A stretch of 64,000 bases of DNA from Calonectria ilicicola (Eukaryota; Ascomycota; Sordariomycetes; Hypocreales; Nectriaceae), in assembly GCA_020809705.1 (NCBI GenBank), contig CP085830.1, forward strand, positions 5,332,001 through 5,396,000, given 5' to 3'. Both the position numbers and the translations under genes were made by a program. The notes beneath the pieces are model-generated. The model saw only the letters and a program-made list of their open reading frames with translations, made no database searches and was not told the origin of the DNA. Of the stretch, positions 45,368-57,472 are shown piece by piece (within the stretch, counting starts at the first letter, position 1; each line of letters starts with the position of its first letter).

Positions 45368-45453
45368 TCCCCGAAACCTGGTTCGAACAGGTGACCTTCA
45401 GGTGGCATTCCATCAATTACAGCCCAACGCTCTTCCAACTGAGCTATTCGGGG
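45368..45453 (-). tRNA. tRNA-Tyr (GUA) with 13-nt intron
   Basis: The minus strand folds as a tRNA. The acceptor stem pairs CCCCGAA with TTCGGGG, followed by discriminator A. The D-arm is GCTC/GAGC and the anticodon stem TTGGG/CCTGA. The loop starts CTGTAA, giving anticodon GTA. The T-arm is ACCTG-TTCGAAC-CAGGT. The 86-nt gene exceeds the 73-nt mature form by 13 nt, which sit just 3' of the anticodon, the canonical intron position and a regular feature of eukaryotic tRNA-Tyr. Confidence 0.95.
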
Positions 45454-47090
45454 AGTGCTGATTAAGCAATTGGGTCCGGTATTACCTTATAGAGCTGGTC
45501 AAGTCACGGCCAACCCGTCATGACTCTGCAGACAGCATGCTCTACCGTTAACCAATTCCGAAATGCTTCCCCATGACCCATTCAATTTAGACATAGAGCA
45601 AGCCAGAAGCGATCTCTGTGTTTAATTTTTATTTATGCAATCAGTCTTTTCTTGCACACACGTTCCTACTTCCGCTTACGAGAAAACTGTCCAGGTCTCC
45701 CACTCATGCAATTTGGCCACCATTCTCATCATCATTGGAAAATGGGAATATCTCTCTTATAGAAAAAGGAAACTAATTTAGATAGTACAAACTTGAAATG
45801 TTCATCAACAACGAAAGCCTCCCTGGTTGTCGTAAGCATTTGCGCTGTACGGTGAAGCTTAGGGTAGGCATAACTAAGGACTGATTTGTGCAATAAAAGA
45901 GGGCAGTACTGATCAGTGTTGTCCTATATTGCGTTAATGGCGTTTAAATATAATGCTGTGGATGTCAAAATGATGGAAATTCTCCTGCACTTTGTTGGGC
46001 ACGAAGGAGAAAGTGTGAATATTTCGGGTTGCTGACTCTTTAGTAGGTGATTTCGACACTGACACCCAGTATTTCAGTGTTTTGACTTGGATAGCACACT
46101 GTGATGGTTTCTGATAAATATGGATGCATCACTCTTTTTGACTGCATATTAGGATCTCTCCTTTCTTTGCTAGTCGGGATACTACCCTTTACAGCGGAGG
46201 ATTGAATACTAGTCAATGAATGTGTCTCCTTCTTGACTAGAATCCCTCACTTCATCAGATGTTCCTCATGCTTTTCCTTTAGCAGACTCCAAGGCAAGTT
46301 CACAAATTCGTATTCCTTCAAAACCTGACCATTACTCATCATGACATCGTGCCGTCTTCGGTAAGACGGGGAAATTGCATCAGGGGCTGAAGCAGCGGTG
46401 CCGATGATCCGAGACCCCACATGGCATGGCTCTCCGCGCACTGGTCGACGCTTTGGCCCGCGGTGATCAATTATTCCCCAGAGTCCTGAACCATCAGCGT
46501 CGGGGTAACTGGCTCCGATTCTCCAGCTAGCATTGGAATCAAGGCTGAAGGCTGATGCAAGGATGGCTTTGGGACTTTTGTTCAAGCTGGGATTCAGTAG
46601 ACCATGTACATTTCCCACTTAACCTTGCTCAACAGCGCATGAAGGGTAAAGACGCGTGAAGAACTCATCTTTTCCAAGTCTCAGCCATCATTCCTTTGGG
46701 TTTCATAGAAATCATGGAATTTCCAAAATAAATTGGCGGTTGCCTGCTCAAAACGGGAATCAGTTGACACTGCGCTTCAAATGGCCTGTCCATATGTCTA
46801 AGTTTATGCTTCAAGCTGCTGTGGCGCAAAATAGTGCGTCTCATCTGACCACTTGCACAGAGCTGCGAGCTTCTAATCTTAGTACCTGAGCGCAGCTGAA
46901 AATTCGAAAACAGAGCTAAGAACAAGCGGCCCTTAGCGCATCTGGAAAGAAGCGGCAGCTCGGCACAACTGCCGGAATGTGCAAACACATTTAAACCGTC
47001 AAGGCACTTCCTCGAAAGGGGATATTTGTCTTCTTGCTCTGCTCCGCATCGCCTCATCATCTCACACCTCATTACAAGTCGATATTCACC
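45454..47090. other. intergenic region
   Basis: AT-rich spacer between tRNA-Tyr and the 10-cysteine protein gene. A 123-codon minus frame (46247-46618) begins only with GTG and has no recognisable domain, so I left it uncalled. No repeats seen. Confidence 0.45.
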
Positions 47091-47411
47091 ATGAAGCTGC
47101 TTTCATTGGCTGTTCTCTTCACTGCGGCGACTGCTGCCACAGTTCGATCACCTGGCAAATCCAAGACTACAAACTATTGCCCAATCTCTGGCTGCCACCA
47201 AGAGACCATCAGACCCGTCTGCTCTCCTGGACGTGCCTGTCCCCAATGGATCAGAGAGGTGACTGTGTGCCCGTGGAAGTGCGGCGCCACTATTCCCTCT
47301 TCTTTCTCCCAAAACTCTGGATGCACACAGCTTGCCAAGCCTTACGGCTCAAGCCAGTGCCAGATACAGTGTAACTTTGACCCTTGCTCGGCAAGCCCAG
47401 CTGCCCAGTAA
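47091..47411 (+). CDS. small secreted cysteine-rich protein (effector-like)
   Basis: Single exon, 106 residues from the ATG at 47091 (context CACCATGAAG). The signal peptide MKLLSLAVLFTAATAATV is cleaved near residue 16-20. The mature part of about 87 residues has ten cysteines, an even number consistent with five disulfides, in the order C-x5-C, C-x6-C, C-x3-C, then a single C followed by C-x3-C and C. A Trp-Lys (CPWKC) and Pro-rich segments are present. Size, cysteine content and signal peptide are those of secreted effector-like or antimicrobial proteins. I do not recognise a specific family. An upstream in-frame extension lacks a signal-like start. Confidence 0.85.
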   Translation: MKLLSLAVLFTAATAATVRSPGKSKTTNYCPISGCHQETIRPVCSPGRACPQWIREVTVCPWKCGATIPSSFSQNSGCTQLAKPYGSSQCQIQCNFDPCSASPAAQ

Positions 47412-48936
47412 AGGAGACCGCGATGGTCTACTTCTTCCGTCGTTCATATTGTCGGAGCGCTTTAAAATAAGATTCACGAATTGGGCTCTGGAGACTTTGG
47501 AAGCCGTTCAGTATTGAACGTTGCTAAATTTGTCGATACACTGCTATGTTTCCTTAAGCTTAACGATTGGTGGATTGAAGGAGTTGGTCCTGAATGGATA
47601 ATGTGTTATTGGATGCGATAGCTGCCTTATTGGGGTTTATAGTCGGAATTGATTAATGTGCCAAACGAAATGATTGTTGCGCTATGCACCCAACAAAAAT
47701 TCCTTCATTGGTATTCCTCGCATTCCGTTGTCCGTGTGATAAATTACAACCAAATCTTAAACGAATTGGTTCAAAATGTGCTCGGCTCAAGCGGGCTGTT
47801 TACAGGACTAACACCTTTGTCCAAGGATCAATTCTGGCAGATTGGACACGTTATAAAGATTGTATTGACTTGGATAATCGCCATTATTGATTACTAATCA
47901 ACGTAAAAACTTTGGCGAGAAGATTCCTTGTCTGTGACCATCCACGGGTCGATGGGATTCATGTCTGCACAATGTCCGATGGAAAATGATGCGACACATT
48001 TCGGTAACAAGTTTGCACAACGCGGATAATTACCCTTGCCCCAAATAATTGAGTTTCACATATTTCAACCATTTATCGTATTGAATACGAATCAAATCCA
48101 TAAACGAGAATGCCTAAAAACCTGGTGGAGTTGCGGAGTTGCGGACTTTTATGCAACTAGGTCCATATGAGTTGCACATATTCCCGTTTAGCCGTACCGG
48201 GGTGGCTGTGATTGGCGGCAAGTTCATTTTAAGTTTTCGTTCCTAATTTGTGTCCGATCTTTGGGTCTGCAATTGAGAAAATAGGAAGGCTTCCGCGACT
48301 CGTCGAACAGAGCTGGCTGACGCGTCATAATGCCCGTTCGCATGAGCTACACAATTTTGTTTACAGATGAACGGCAAGAGAATGTTTCTCATATGTTATA
48401 GGTCTACATATGCATCGCAGTTCAAGATTATGTAGAGACACCAGAGTTGGTTGTTCACGAATTCGAATAAACAGCGAGCATATACACAAATCGATACCTG
48501 TGTTGGAATTCAGCATTCGACTTGACTGTCTTTTTCAAGCACCATGTTCTAGAACAGAAATAAGCTTTTAATTATTTAGTTTCATACTGAATGTCATCGC
48601 GCACTTCGTAGGCTACTAGTTTCGGCTTGCCGTTGGACAAACCAAACAGGGTTTTCATGCGCACTGGATCTAACAATTCGGATATTGGGTAAACTCCGAA
48701 TCTTGCATCAGTGTCTGAATGGAGGTGGAGAAACAAAATCATTTTCAAGTATAGGCTATTGGGTCTAAGGTTCACTGGACAAAGGCTGAATGAATATCCG
48801 CTGTCGAGGGCAATATAAAGCCGATGGACCATCACAGAAGCTTTTGTTCTCAATCTACACATCGACACATCCCCAAACGTCTCTTTCATAAAAGGCCCTT
48901 CAGCATTTAATATCCGCTCACTCCAAAGTACTCGCA
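47412..48936. other. intergenic; aldo/keto reductase promoter
   Basis: It contains the TATA element at 48814-48820. A 125-codon minus frame (48572-48949) overlaps the next gene's start and promoter and was not accepted. Nothing else seen. Confidence 0.5.
48814..48820 (+). promoter_or_regulatory. TATA box of the aldo/keto reductase gene
   Basis: TATAAAG, 123 nt upstream of the ATG at 48937. Confidence 0.5.
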
Positions 48937-50201
48937 ATGGCTGAATCATTTATGGCACCTCCCTCCAAAGGACCTCTTAACCGGTACCGAGTTTTGTCCC
49001 CCAATGCCTCTGCCCATGTTAGTCCACTATGCCTAGGTACCGCCAACTTTGGAGACAACTGGTATGAATATTCTGTCGACTCTACACCCTAGCTTTCTCT
49101 AAATAGTCCTCCTGACATGATACCATAGGAAAGGCCTTCTGGGTAGCTGTGATAAAGACACAGTCGAGAGTATTCTGGATTATTTCTATGATCAAGGAGG
49201 AAATTTCATCGATACTGCTAATCAATACCAAGACGGCCAGTCTGAGGAGTGGATTGGTGATTGGATGAGCAAACGTGGCGTCCGTGACCAGATGGGTATG
49301 CTACCATTTATTTCCTGCATCCCTCGGACGTGTCTATTGCTAACAAATACAAGTAATCGCCACCAAATATTCTCTCAATGATCGTGGTCGTTATACGGGT
49401 AAAGAAAATACCGCCAATGCCACTGGTAATAACGCCAAAACATTGCGCGTCTGTGTTGAGCGCAGTCTGAAGCGCCTCCAAACTGATTACATCGACCTTC
49501 TGTACGTCCACTACTGGGACTACCATACTTCAATCCCCGAGGTCATGCAGAGCCTGAACCAGCTCGTGAATGCCGGAAAGGTCATTTATTTGGGAATCAG
49601 TGACGCCCCCGCTTGGGTTGTGTCCAAGGCCAACCAATATGCCCGCGACCATGGGCTGCGCGGCTTTTCTGTGTACCAAGGGCTTTGGTCAGCTGCTGTT
49701 CGTGACTTTGAGCGAGATATAATTCCGATGGCTCGAGATGAAGGCATGGCCCTCGCACCTTGGGGTGCTCTTGGCCGGGGACACTTCAAAACAGATGAGC
49801 AACAAAAGGCTGATCCAGGACGAACTGCCAGCGTTGGCATGACTGTCCAAAACGAGATTACCGTGGGCAAAACACTTGCAGTCATTGCTAAAAAGAAGGG
49901 CACTCTCCCCACTAGCGTCGCTCTTGCTTACGTTTTGAAAAAGTCTCCTTATACGTTCCCTGTTATTGGCGGTCGAAAGATTGAACATTTGAAGGGAAAC
50001 ATTGAGGCTCTGAAGCTGGAGCTGGATGAGAAAGACATGCAAGATATTGAAGCAGCTATCCCTTTTGACCCTGGATTTCCCAATAGCTGGTTGTACATGG
50101 GTGCTCAGCCGGAGCATCCTGCTGATATCTGGATGATGAATATGGGTGGATATTTTGATCACGTTCCGCTGCCAAAGCCGATTTCTCCCTACAAAGACTA
50201 G
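48937..50201 (+). CDS. aldo/keto reductase, aryl-alcohol dehydrogenase/norsolorinic acid reductase-like
   Basis: Three exons, 48937..49061, 49129..49295 and 49354..50201, give 379 residues; introns are 67 and 58 nt, GT-AG. The (beta/alpha)8 fold shows [12 protein letters not shown] and [18 protein letters not shown] with the catalytic Asp and Tyr. IATKYS carries the catalytic Lys and YVHYWDY the His. The C-terminal NADPH-binding region includes [18 protein letters not shown]. The NanYQDGxSE signature and length match the AKR9 group (Aad14-type aryl-alcohol dehydrogenases and norsolorinic acid reductase). It would reduce aromatic or aliphatic aldehydes/ketones with NADPH in the cytosol. It converges on the SDR gene 440 bp away, but there is no further sign of a metabolite cluster. 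Confidence 0.93.
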
Positions 50202-50643
50202 ATTTTGTAGCTTGAGGCCTGCTATAGTATTCAGTTGGACGCTAGTTAAACTTAAGATGAGATTTAAATTGATTTGTGTTGCATAACACTTGAGGTCCTT
50301 TACATTAAGCGTCAATGAAAGCATTCGAGTAAATTTGGCACTCGAAAATCCACCCGCGGGACAATCCAAAATCTCTCAGATTGGCATAACACGGGGATAA
50401 AGCCTGTGAGGCATTTTGCTACATAATATTAATAATATTAAACCAAATTCGCCAATCTTGAAAAGGCCTCCATCTTTACTTCAATCTCAAATAGTGGATG
50501 TAATTCTTCAAACCCTCGTCAGAGATTGGGCCATTCAAAAGGAACTAAAATGGGCATTTAAAATCAATTCCACTAAATAATGCGATACAATGTAACCACA
50601 AGCCATGAATAAAATACAGCATCACCATAATACAATATCATCA
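50202..50643. other. intergenic between convergent genes
   Basis: Short AT-rich 3'-3' spacer between the AKR and SDR genes. Nothing seen. Confidence 0.6.
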
Positions 50644-51651
50644 TCAAACCGCATTTTGCTCGACTTTCCACATCCAAGCTGGGACATTCACTACTCCCCG
50701 CATCTCCTCGATTGTTTCATTCCAAAGCATCTTCTGAATCTGTTGTCCTTGTTTGCTTTGAATAAACTCAAAGGGTTCATCAATCTCCATATCCCCCAGC
50801 AGCTTTCCATGTGTATCAGCGCCTGCCACTACGGCCGCATTCAGCGCGATCCAACCTGCTTTGTGCACTGGTCGTGCTCGAACAGCCTTCATTACATTCA
50901 TAAACATTCGCAAATGCAAAGGCAGTTCATCCGTCATGCCAGTGTCGACAAGGCCGGGGCAGAAACTATTGATAATAACTTTCTTGGGACCGTAATGCTT
51001 TGCGAGTTCCAGCTGAAAGAGCACACAGAGAAGTTTGCTGTTACCATAGCGTCCCAGCATGGGGATTTCGGTAGTATCAATGTGTTTGAGAACGCTTTCT
51101 CCGTTAGACAGAGGAGATGCTTTGACAAAAGTGGTTTCCTTGTGTACTCGACTGCCAGCCCAAGTGACCCTGGTAGGGTCTCCAGTTTTCTCCGCTGTGG
51201 CCTCCAACAAAGGCAAAAGGGCAATTGTGAGAAATACATTCGAGAGGTAGTTGACTTGCATTACCTTCTCATGCCCTGAACTCGCAAACTCCATCTGATG
51301 TGTACCAACTCCCGCATTTGCTATCAGGAAATGCAAATCCTCGAATTTATCATTAAACTCGGAGACAAACCTTCGAACACTGGAATAATTTTCAGTGTCC
51401 AGGTGAAGAACCGTGATTGTAAAGTTGGAGTTTTCCGACTTGATGGCTGCATCAGAGAGGAGACTTTGTCGAACTGCTTCACCCTTTGACAAGTTTCGCA
51501 CCGCCATGACTAGATTTGACAGCTTGCGCGAGAGTAGTTGGCGAGAAATTTCAAGCCCGATGCCCGCTGTTGCACCAGTCACAATGGCAGTCTTGCCAGA
51601 AAGGTTGATGCCGAGAGGCAAAGAAGGAACAGAGGGTTGAAAGAAGTTCAT
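50644..51651 (-). CDS. short-chain dehydrogenase/reductase
   Basis: Single exon, 335 residues. The Rossmann motif TGATAGIG lies at 25-32, NAGVG near 112-116, the catalytic Ser167 in TWAGSRVH, and the YxxxK pair Tyr202/Lys206 in RYGNSKLL. NSFCPGLVDTGM follows as in classical SDRs of the retinol-dehydrogenase/WW-oxidoreductase type. The length (335) suits the extended C-terminal members. It uses NADP(H), judged from the Arg after the second strand (AVRN). The substrate is unknown. TATAAAT lies 121 nt upstream of the ATG. Confidence 0.93.
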   Translation of the reverse strand: MNFFQPSVPSLPLGINLSGKTAIVTGATAGIGLEISRQLLSRKLSNLVMAVRNLSKGEAVRQSLLSDAAIKSENSNFTITVLHLDTENYSSVRRFVSEFNDKFEDLHFLIANAGVGTHQMEFASSGHEKVMQVNYLSNVFLTIALLPLLEATAEKTGDPTRVTWAGSRVHKETTFVKASPLSNGESVLKHIDTTEIPMLGRYGNSKLLCVLFQLELAKHYGPKKVIINSFCPGLVDTGMTDELPLHLRMFMNVMKAVRARPVHKAGWIALNAAVVAGADTHGKLLGDMEIDEPFEFIQSKQGQQIQKMLWNETIEEMRGVVNVPAWMWKVEQNAV

Positions 51652-52282
51652 TGTAGAGTCTTGTACTTTGATATGTTTGAATCGATGTAAACTGAAAATT
51701 GATTGGAGATGGGGTTGGTTCTATTTGAAAGCAGACCCAAGACTCACATTGTCGACCTTTCATTTATAAGGACCATCAACATACTACAGCCTGCTACCAA
51801 TACGGCAATAGCAAGAAACCGTCTCCAAGCCATCAACCACGTCGTTAAGCCAAACTCCTAACTCCGTCTGTTGAACAGCGGACCTCAAAACTCCGCAAGT
51901 CCGCTGTAATTAATGGTTCAACACATCGCTAGCAGGAAAATTTAAACTTTCAGAAAACGATCCCTGCTCGGCTCATGAGTGCACTGACCAGCCCCAATGC
52001 CGGTCAGGTTTTCCTCTTCCATTCCAAAATGGCAATGCCAAGTTCAAGTTTGAAGAAGATGCATTAGATCCGTTTTAGTCCATTAACCCGGTTGAAATCA
52101 ACCCGAGAGTGTGGCATTTGTGGAGCTATCAGACCAGGGTATAGGAAATATGGTGGAAGGCATGGCCAAAGTTTCCATCCTGGTTTGCAGCCCTGGACAG
52201 ATTTAATATGCTCGATTCTGGAGATTATTTAGAGCCAGAATTGGAATATTTAAAAAATAAGACATTTATGTAGGACCTAATT
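51652..52282. other. intergenic; SDR promoter
   Basis: It contains a TATA-like element at 51772-51778 (minus). No gene seen. Confidence 0.5.
51772..51778 (-). promoter_or_regulatory. TATA box of the SDR gene
   Basis: TATAAAT on the minus strand, 121 nt before the ATG at 51651. Confidence 0.45.
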
Positions 52283-54074
52283 TCAAACATCTAAAGCTTC
52301 CTCAATAATGCGAGCTGCTTCAAAAACCAGGCTCTCATGATATCGAGGTCCTACAACCTGAATTCCTACCGGCATGCTTTCTGACGTCGTCGCCGAGTAA
52401 TTCTTCCAGATTTCAGCCTCAATATCATTTTTAGGCTCGTATCCTTCGTTCAACAAGCCCTGCTTGCTGTTGCCACCAACAAGTGATTCGCCAGGCAAGA
52501 CTACCACTGGGTATGATAACAAGTTCCAGACTGCTGTGTAGCCCCAGTAATTAGTTGTACCCAACGGAGGTGCGGTGCTTGGAGTTGTTGGGGCTATAAT
52601 AACATCAACCTCGGATTTATTCCAATGTGCAGCATAGGCTGTTTTGAAAGCGTCACGAGCTACCTTGCGGCTCTGCACTGTAGACCCGAATGGGGTGTTG
52701 GACTCGGCCTGTTCTAATATCCATTTCGTCAAAGGTTCCAATGGTTCTGCGCCTTCGTGGCATATGTCTCGAATGTCTTTTCCCGTGTCCTCAAAATAAT
52801 TTCCGGCAATGACTCTCCAAGCTTTGCCGTGATCCCAGGGAACGTATGTTTTTGTGTGGATGTTTGCGCACTTTTCAAGGCGTGATTGGATCTTTTCCAA
52901 TACTCGGCGTACGGGTGGAAGTGGTGAGACCACACCGTCATCTGATAAAATACCGACTCGCAAAGGTCTACTGGGGTCAAGTTGTTTACCGAGACCGCCC
53001 GGACCTAGAATGTCGCAGGGGATTATCGACTTATCGTCAATCCACGGAGATAGGGATGAATAAGCCCTGCAAAACGTTTCGATGTCTCGAAGTGATCGAG
53101 TGAGTGGTCCAAGAGTTCCCAGGATCGCATCGTTGCCCGGCAAAGGGTTTACGATTCCGATACCGCTAAATCGCCCCGGCGTTGGTAAGAGGCCATAGAG
53201 CTATATGACGTGACATGCATTAATTTCAACCCACACCACACATCAGGATATTTTAGGAAGCTGAGACTCACGCCATTCAACGCTGCTGGGACTCGAACTG
53301 AGCCTCCAATGTCTCCACCAATACCAAATGGACTTCCTTTCATTGCCAATAGTGCACCTTCTCCACCGCTGCTGCCTCCAGATGTGAGGGTTCGGTTTTT
53401 CGGGTTAACGGTTGTTCCATAGATAACACTTGATGTTTCCAGGTGCATTAGCGACTGCGGCTCGGTTGTGCGAGCGAATATGACAGCCCCGAGCTCCTTA
53501 AGGCTTTTTACCACCCGGCAATCGTCTTGGCTGACATTGTTCACCCATGCCACAAACCCTCCATTTGTGCGGAGACCGCCCATACTGAACTGCTCCTTGA
53601 AGGATATTGGTAGGCCATGCAGTGGGCCCTTGACCCGCCCGGTCCGAGCGAGATAGTCGTCGCAAGCCTTTGCATCATCAACGGCTCCAGGGACGAGTTG
53701 GGTCAAGCAATTTGTCTGGTGATGAGGAAAGATTTCAGTGTTGCTCGGAATAATAGCTGTGGTCCTATTTGGGTGGTCTTTTCTCGGGTGTGAAGAAAAC
53801 TTACACATTGTTGGGCAATCGTGGCCCTCTTCCTAAAAGCTGTCAGGAGAGCTACAGCGCTCACTTTTTTGGCAGCCAGCAGTTCCAGCAAGGCTGTCGC
53901 ATCGTAATTCTCTGTTAGGTCGAGCTCGCGTTCTGACAAGAGGCCGGATGATTGAGGGATCGAAGTTACATCTAGAGGTAAGGGCTTTAGGCTGGCCGGA
54001 AGCTTGGCGCTAGGCTCCAGAGAGTCATCCCTAGCATCCAAGGCAGGCTGAATGCGCTCGCGGAGAGTGGCCAT
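52283..54074 (-). CDS. amidase (amidase signature family)
   Basis: Three exons, 54074..53805, 53715..53272 and 53200..52283, give 543 residues; introns are 89 and 71 nt, both phase 0. The start is the first ATG; the frame extends only through a TTG upstream. The Ser-cisSer-Lys triad is visible: Lys130 in PISFKEQF, the cis-serine at 205/206 in TSGGSSGGEG, and the nucleophile Ser229 in GGDIGGSVRVPAA. The C-terminal half contains IIAPTTPSTAPPLGT and the terminal SMPVGIQVVGPRYHES segment typical of fungal general amidases such as acetamidase. It hydrolyses carboxamides to acid and ammonia, serving nitrogen acquisition; there is no signal peptide, so it is intracellular. Confidence 0.93.
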
Positions 54075-57000
54075 TTCCAACAATGGTAGATTGACAGGTA
54101 TAGAACAGAGACAAGAACAAATACGTGGATTTCTTCGGCAGAGACAAATGTACGCGGGCTTTTTCAGTATTTATGTCCAGCATGCGCCTCAATCCCACAA
54201 CGGGCGTACCAAATGTCACGTCTACACGGTGGCCTATCAATCCTAGCGGCAAAGCGCTGATACTCAATTGGGATTCTCGTACAGGTACGAGCATATGTTT
54301 CCTCCCCCCACTCTTATATTCTCCCCCTCATCCCTACCACACCAGCGTGCCCTCGGCAATTTTGGCCTGTTCAGCTGTTTTATTTTGAAAGGAGGTGGTC
54401 GAACGAATGCGCCCCACCGCCAGAACCCTGCTGTTTTTTGCGCCCCTGCCATGGCGTGAGAACTGGATTCGTGGCCACAGAGTCGATGATTATGACAAAT
54501 CTCACCAATTTTTTTGGCTTCTCCCGGGATACGCGGTTGCATGTGAAGCATGATATGATAAGGATCAATATTGGTCTGTTTTTACACACCCAGTTGTGGA
54601 GGCTGGCGAGTTGTTCACACCACCAAAAATTTAGCACACCGAGATTTTGCATCACATCCCCACCCGCGTCCAGCCGTCCGTGCCCGACCAAGCGAGGAAG
54701 CGCCTTGTTGGGAGACGGCAGGCTAAATTTTCATCTTGTTTATAATGGAAATCACAAAAAATAGGCTCTAGAAATATGCATGGCACAGACTGTGTAAGAT
54801 TTGTGCCAGCGAGGGCTCGCTGTGTCTACGCAACGTGTTGATCTACCTCACCAAAAATAAAAACCTTCCACAAACCAGGGTCCATCGCCACTCAAATCCG
54901 TCGGCCAATCGCTGTCCACGGCCAACACGATATAGGAAATCTGGGGAGCAAAAAACCAAGCCTCGATCCCGATCAGTAGATCCCAGGAATGACTTGTCAG
55001 ATTAATCGTGGAAGCAAAAAGGTGCCGAAATGAACGATGCGGGGGGCTTCAGTTCCCTTCAGCCCATCTTTGCCTGAAAAAAGAGAGGTGTGGGTCTACC
55101 CAAGACTACATCCTGACTCGGCGCCATTCAAGTGCCTCGACTTGACCGGCTACGAGCCGATTGGCGCCGCTAGAATCACATGGCTTGGTGCTACAATGTG
55201 GCAAAATCTATGACGTTCCTCCAGCCACATCCATGGACACGTTGACAGCCTCAAATGGCTGAGATTTTCCAAAGGCAGTCTCAGAGAATGAGTTTGGCAA
55301 TGTGGCTCTTTAGCGCACCAGTCCCTACGAGACACACATCAACATGTTGAAGTGAATTCAAAAATATTGAAAAGGTTGTTGGGTGGACTGTAGCATTTTA
55401 GCCTGACCGTAAGTCGGGATTCATTCTCGTCATCTGCCCTTGAGACTACGGGTGTCCAGAAAACGTTGTCAGATGGTACCGGCAGATTAGAATGACTAGC
55501 GAAGAACATTAAGCAAGTAAACATTATCAATGATTAACAATATAGCCATGTTGGTCGGACTTCAACCAAAGGTCAGATATCATTCCATTGACTTGACAGA
55601 TGGGCGTGGAAATGTTGAAAGCATTGAGGGCTGCGAAGTTGAGGATGAATAATATGACAAATGCATGTCCTGGAGCATCTAAGCTTCATATATTGGTTGT
55701 TACAGTGTCCCTTTCCCATACTCGATGACCAGTTCAGAGACATCGGAATGTGAGCCGCTATGGAATAAGATCCTTGATGGAAAACAACCCTCAAGAATCA
55801 GCACATACTGCAAAATGACGACACAGTTCTATTTCCAGACTATCCACAAAAGCGAACCTTTCTTTCCCTTTTGTTCTCGTCCAACTTCCCCATCTCCAGC
55901 AATGAGAAGTCTGAGCAAGGTCCTGAAGCAGCCGAAATACAGAGTAACCCATGCTGGATTTAATCTTGACAAGCACAAATAACTTGCAATGTCAAGCTGC
56001 ACGAATTTTGGATGTTAATAATCGAGGGAATAATGAAGTTTGATTGACTTGCGAATTTCTGTGGTACAACCCGCTGCACTTGCGGCTGAATTTACAACCA
56101 AGATTCGTCCGGATCTCTCCCTCCCTGCAGGCAGGCATTGCGCCCGAACCTGGTCACCTGTGCAGGCTCTATCTGCATGCATTCTTGGGCTTTGGGGGGT
56201 GCGAGGTAACCCCGCGTTACATTCAAAATCTCACGAAACGGGTAGCGTGGTTGCTTGGTTTCATCTGTTTTTACACCGGTCATCCAGTCCTATCGGCGTC
56301 ATCTTGCGCAGAGCAATCTTACGTGAGACGGGTATTTGCAGTATTAATTTCTTTGTATAGATACCAAAATAGAACGGAATTTCAAAGGTGCTCGATGGCT
56401 CTGCATGCCGTAGGCTCAGGATGGGGGGATTGCTCAAAGGATTCCTTGCCCTGTTCATTTTTTCCCATACAAAGCAATGATCAGCACATTAATTAATTCA
56501 CTTCAAAGCTTGCCACCTTTATAACATTATTGAAGCTTGCGGCTACCCCACCTCAATTGACACTCAAGTTTTGGTTGCGTGGCCCATTGAGCACCTAATC
56601 AATATCCGTTGATTTCCCCAATACCCCCCAAAGTGCCATGGTATCTGAAGTGATGCACTACTATCATGCTCATATCAGGATCTTTACTGTACCCTGTGAT
56701 ATTTAGGTCTAGAAATCATGAAGCCGATATTTCCAGTCATTTGAATTCCTGTTCATTAATCACCATCATTCAAATCCTATCTCGGACGAATTTCACCAGA
56801 TATCTAACGAAGTTGAAAATCATTGACGTCTATTTTATTTTCACTTTGTATTTTCGCTCACTTTAAACTACGAGCAAGTAGATGAATCTGTTACATTTGG
56901 CCCAATATTAGTCTAAAAATTACATTCACACACCAGCAAAACTACCACACTCCTAGCTGTCAATTCCAAGACTTGTTCTATTCATATCACTTATTCGAGA

Positions 57001-57472
57001 ATAACACATAAGCTAAGAATTTCGCATATTTAAGATACCGTAAAATATTTATTTCAATCCGTATGCATATTAATAATGTTGATGTTGTACAGCTCCAACG
57101 CGCAGTTTAGAGTCTTCTGAACGCGTCATTCTGACCTGTAAGAACATAACCATGCGAAAGAGGAACACGCCGAGTTTAAAAAAGAAGTGAGATGCATACC
57201 AACCAATCATGCCTTTGTATCAGCACAACCCCACCACTCCATATGGGTATCGGAGATGCATTGGATCACGCATCACCTTTCACTATGACTATTGCTTCTA
57301 ATATCGGATCAAGAAGACTTGATTTAGAAGGAAAGTCATATAAGAATCCATTCTCATTCCTGTTATGTTGATTTCTTCATCACAAAACTTGACATAGCAT
57401 GCGACACATACCGCAATCAACTGGTAACTAAGGCAGGCCTCATCTACATTTCTCTTTCTGTCCAAATTCGTC
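54075..57472. other. large gene-poor region (3.4 kb)
   Basis: Many short open frames on both strands, none with a domain, signal peptide or start context. I see no tRNA, transposon or tandem repeat. It may include regulatory DNA for the amidase gene. Confidence 0.45.

Noticed and set aside
46247..46618. 123-codon minus-strand frame
   Set aside because: Only a GTG start, no recognised domain and no flanking exon found.
48572..48949. 125-codon minus-strand frame overlapping the aldo/keto reductase start
   Set aside because: Covers the promoter and TATA box of a well-supported gene; only the last part looks protein-like.
48937..54074. AKR-SDR-amidase as a secondary-metabolite cluster
   Set aside because: No PKS, NRPS, terpene synthase or cluster regulator is present; co-location of common oxidoreductases alone is not evidence.
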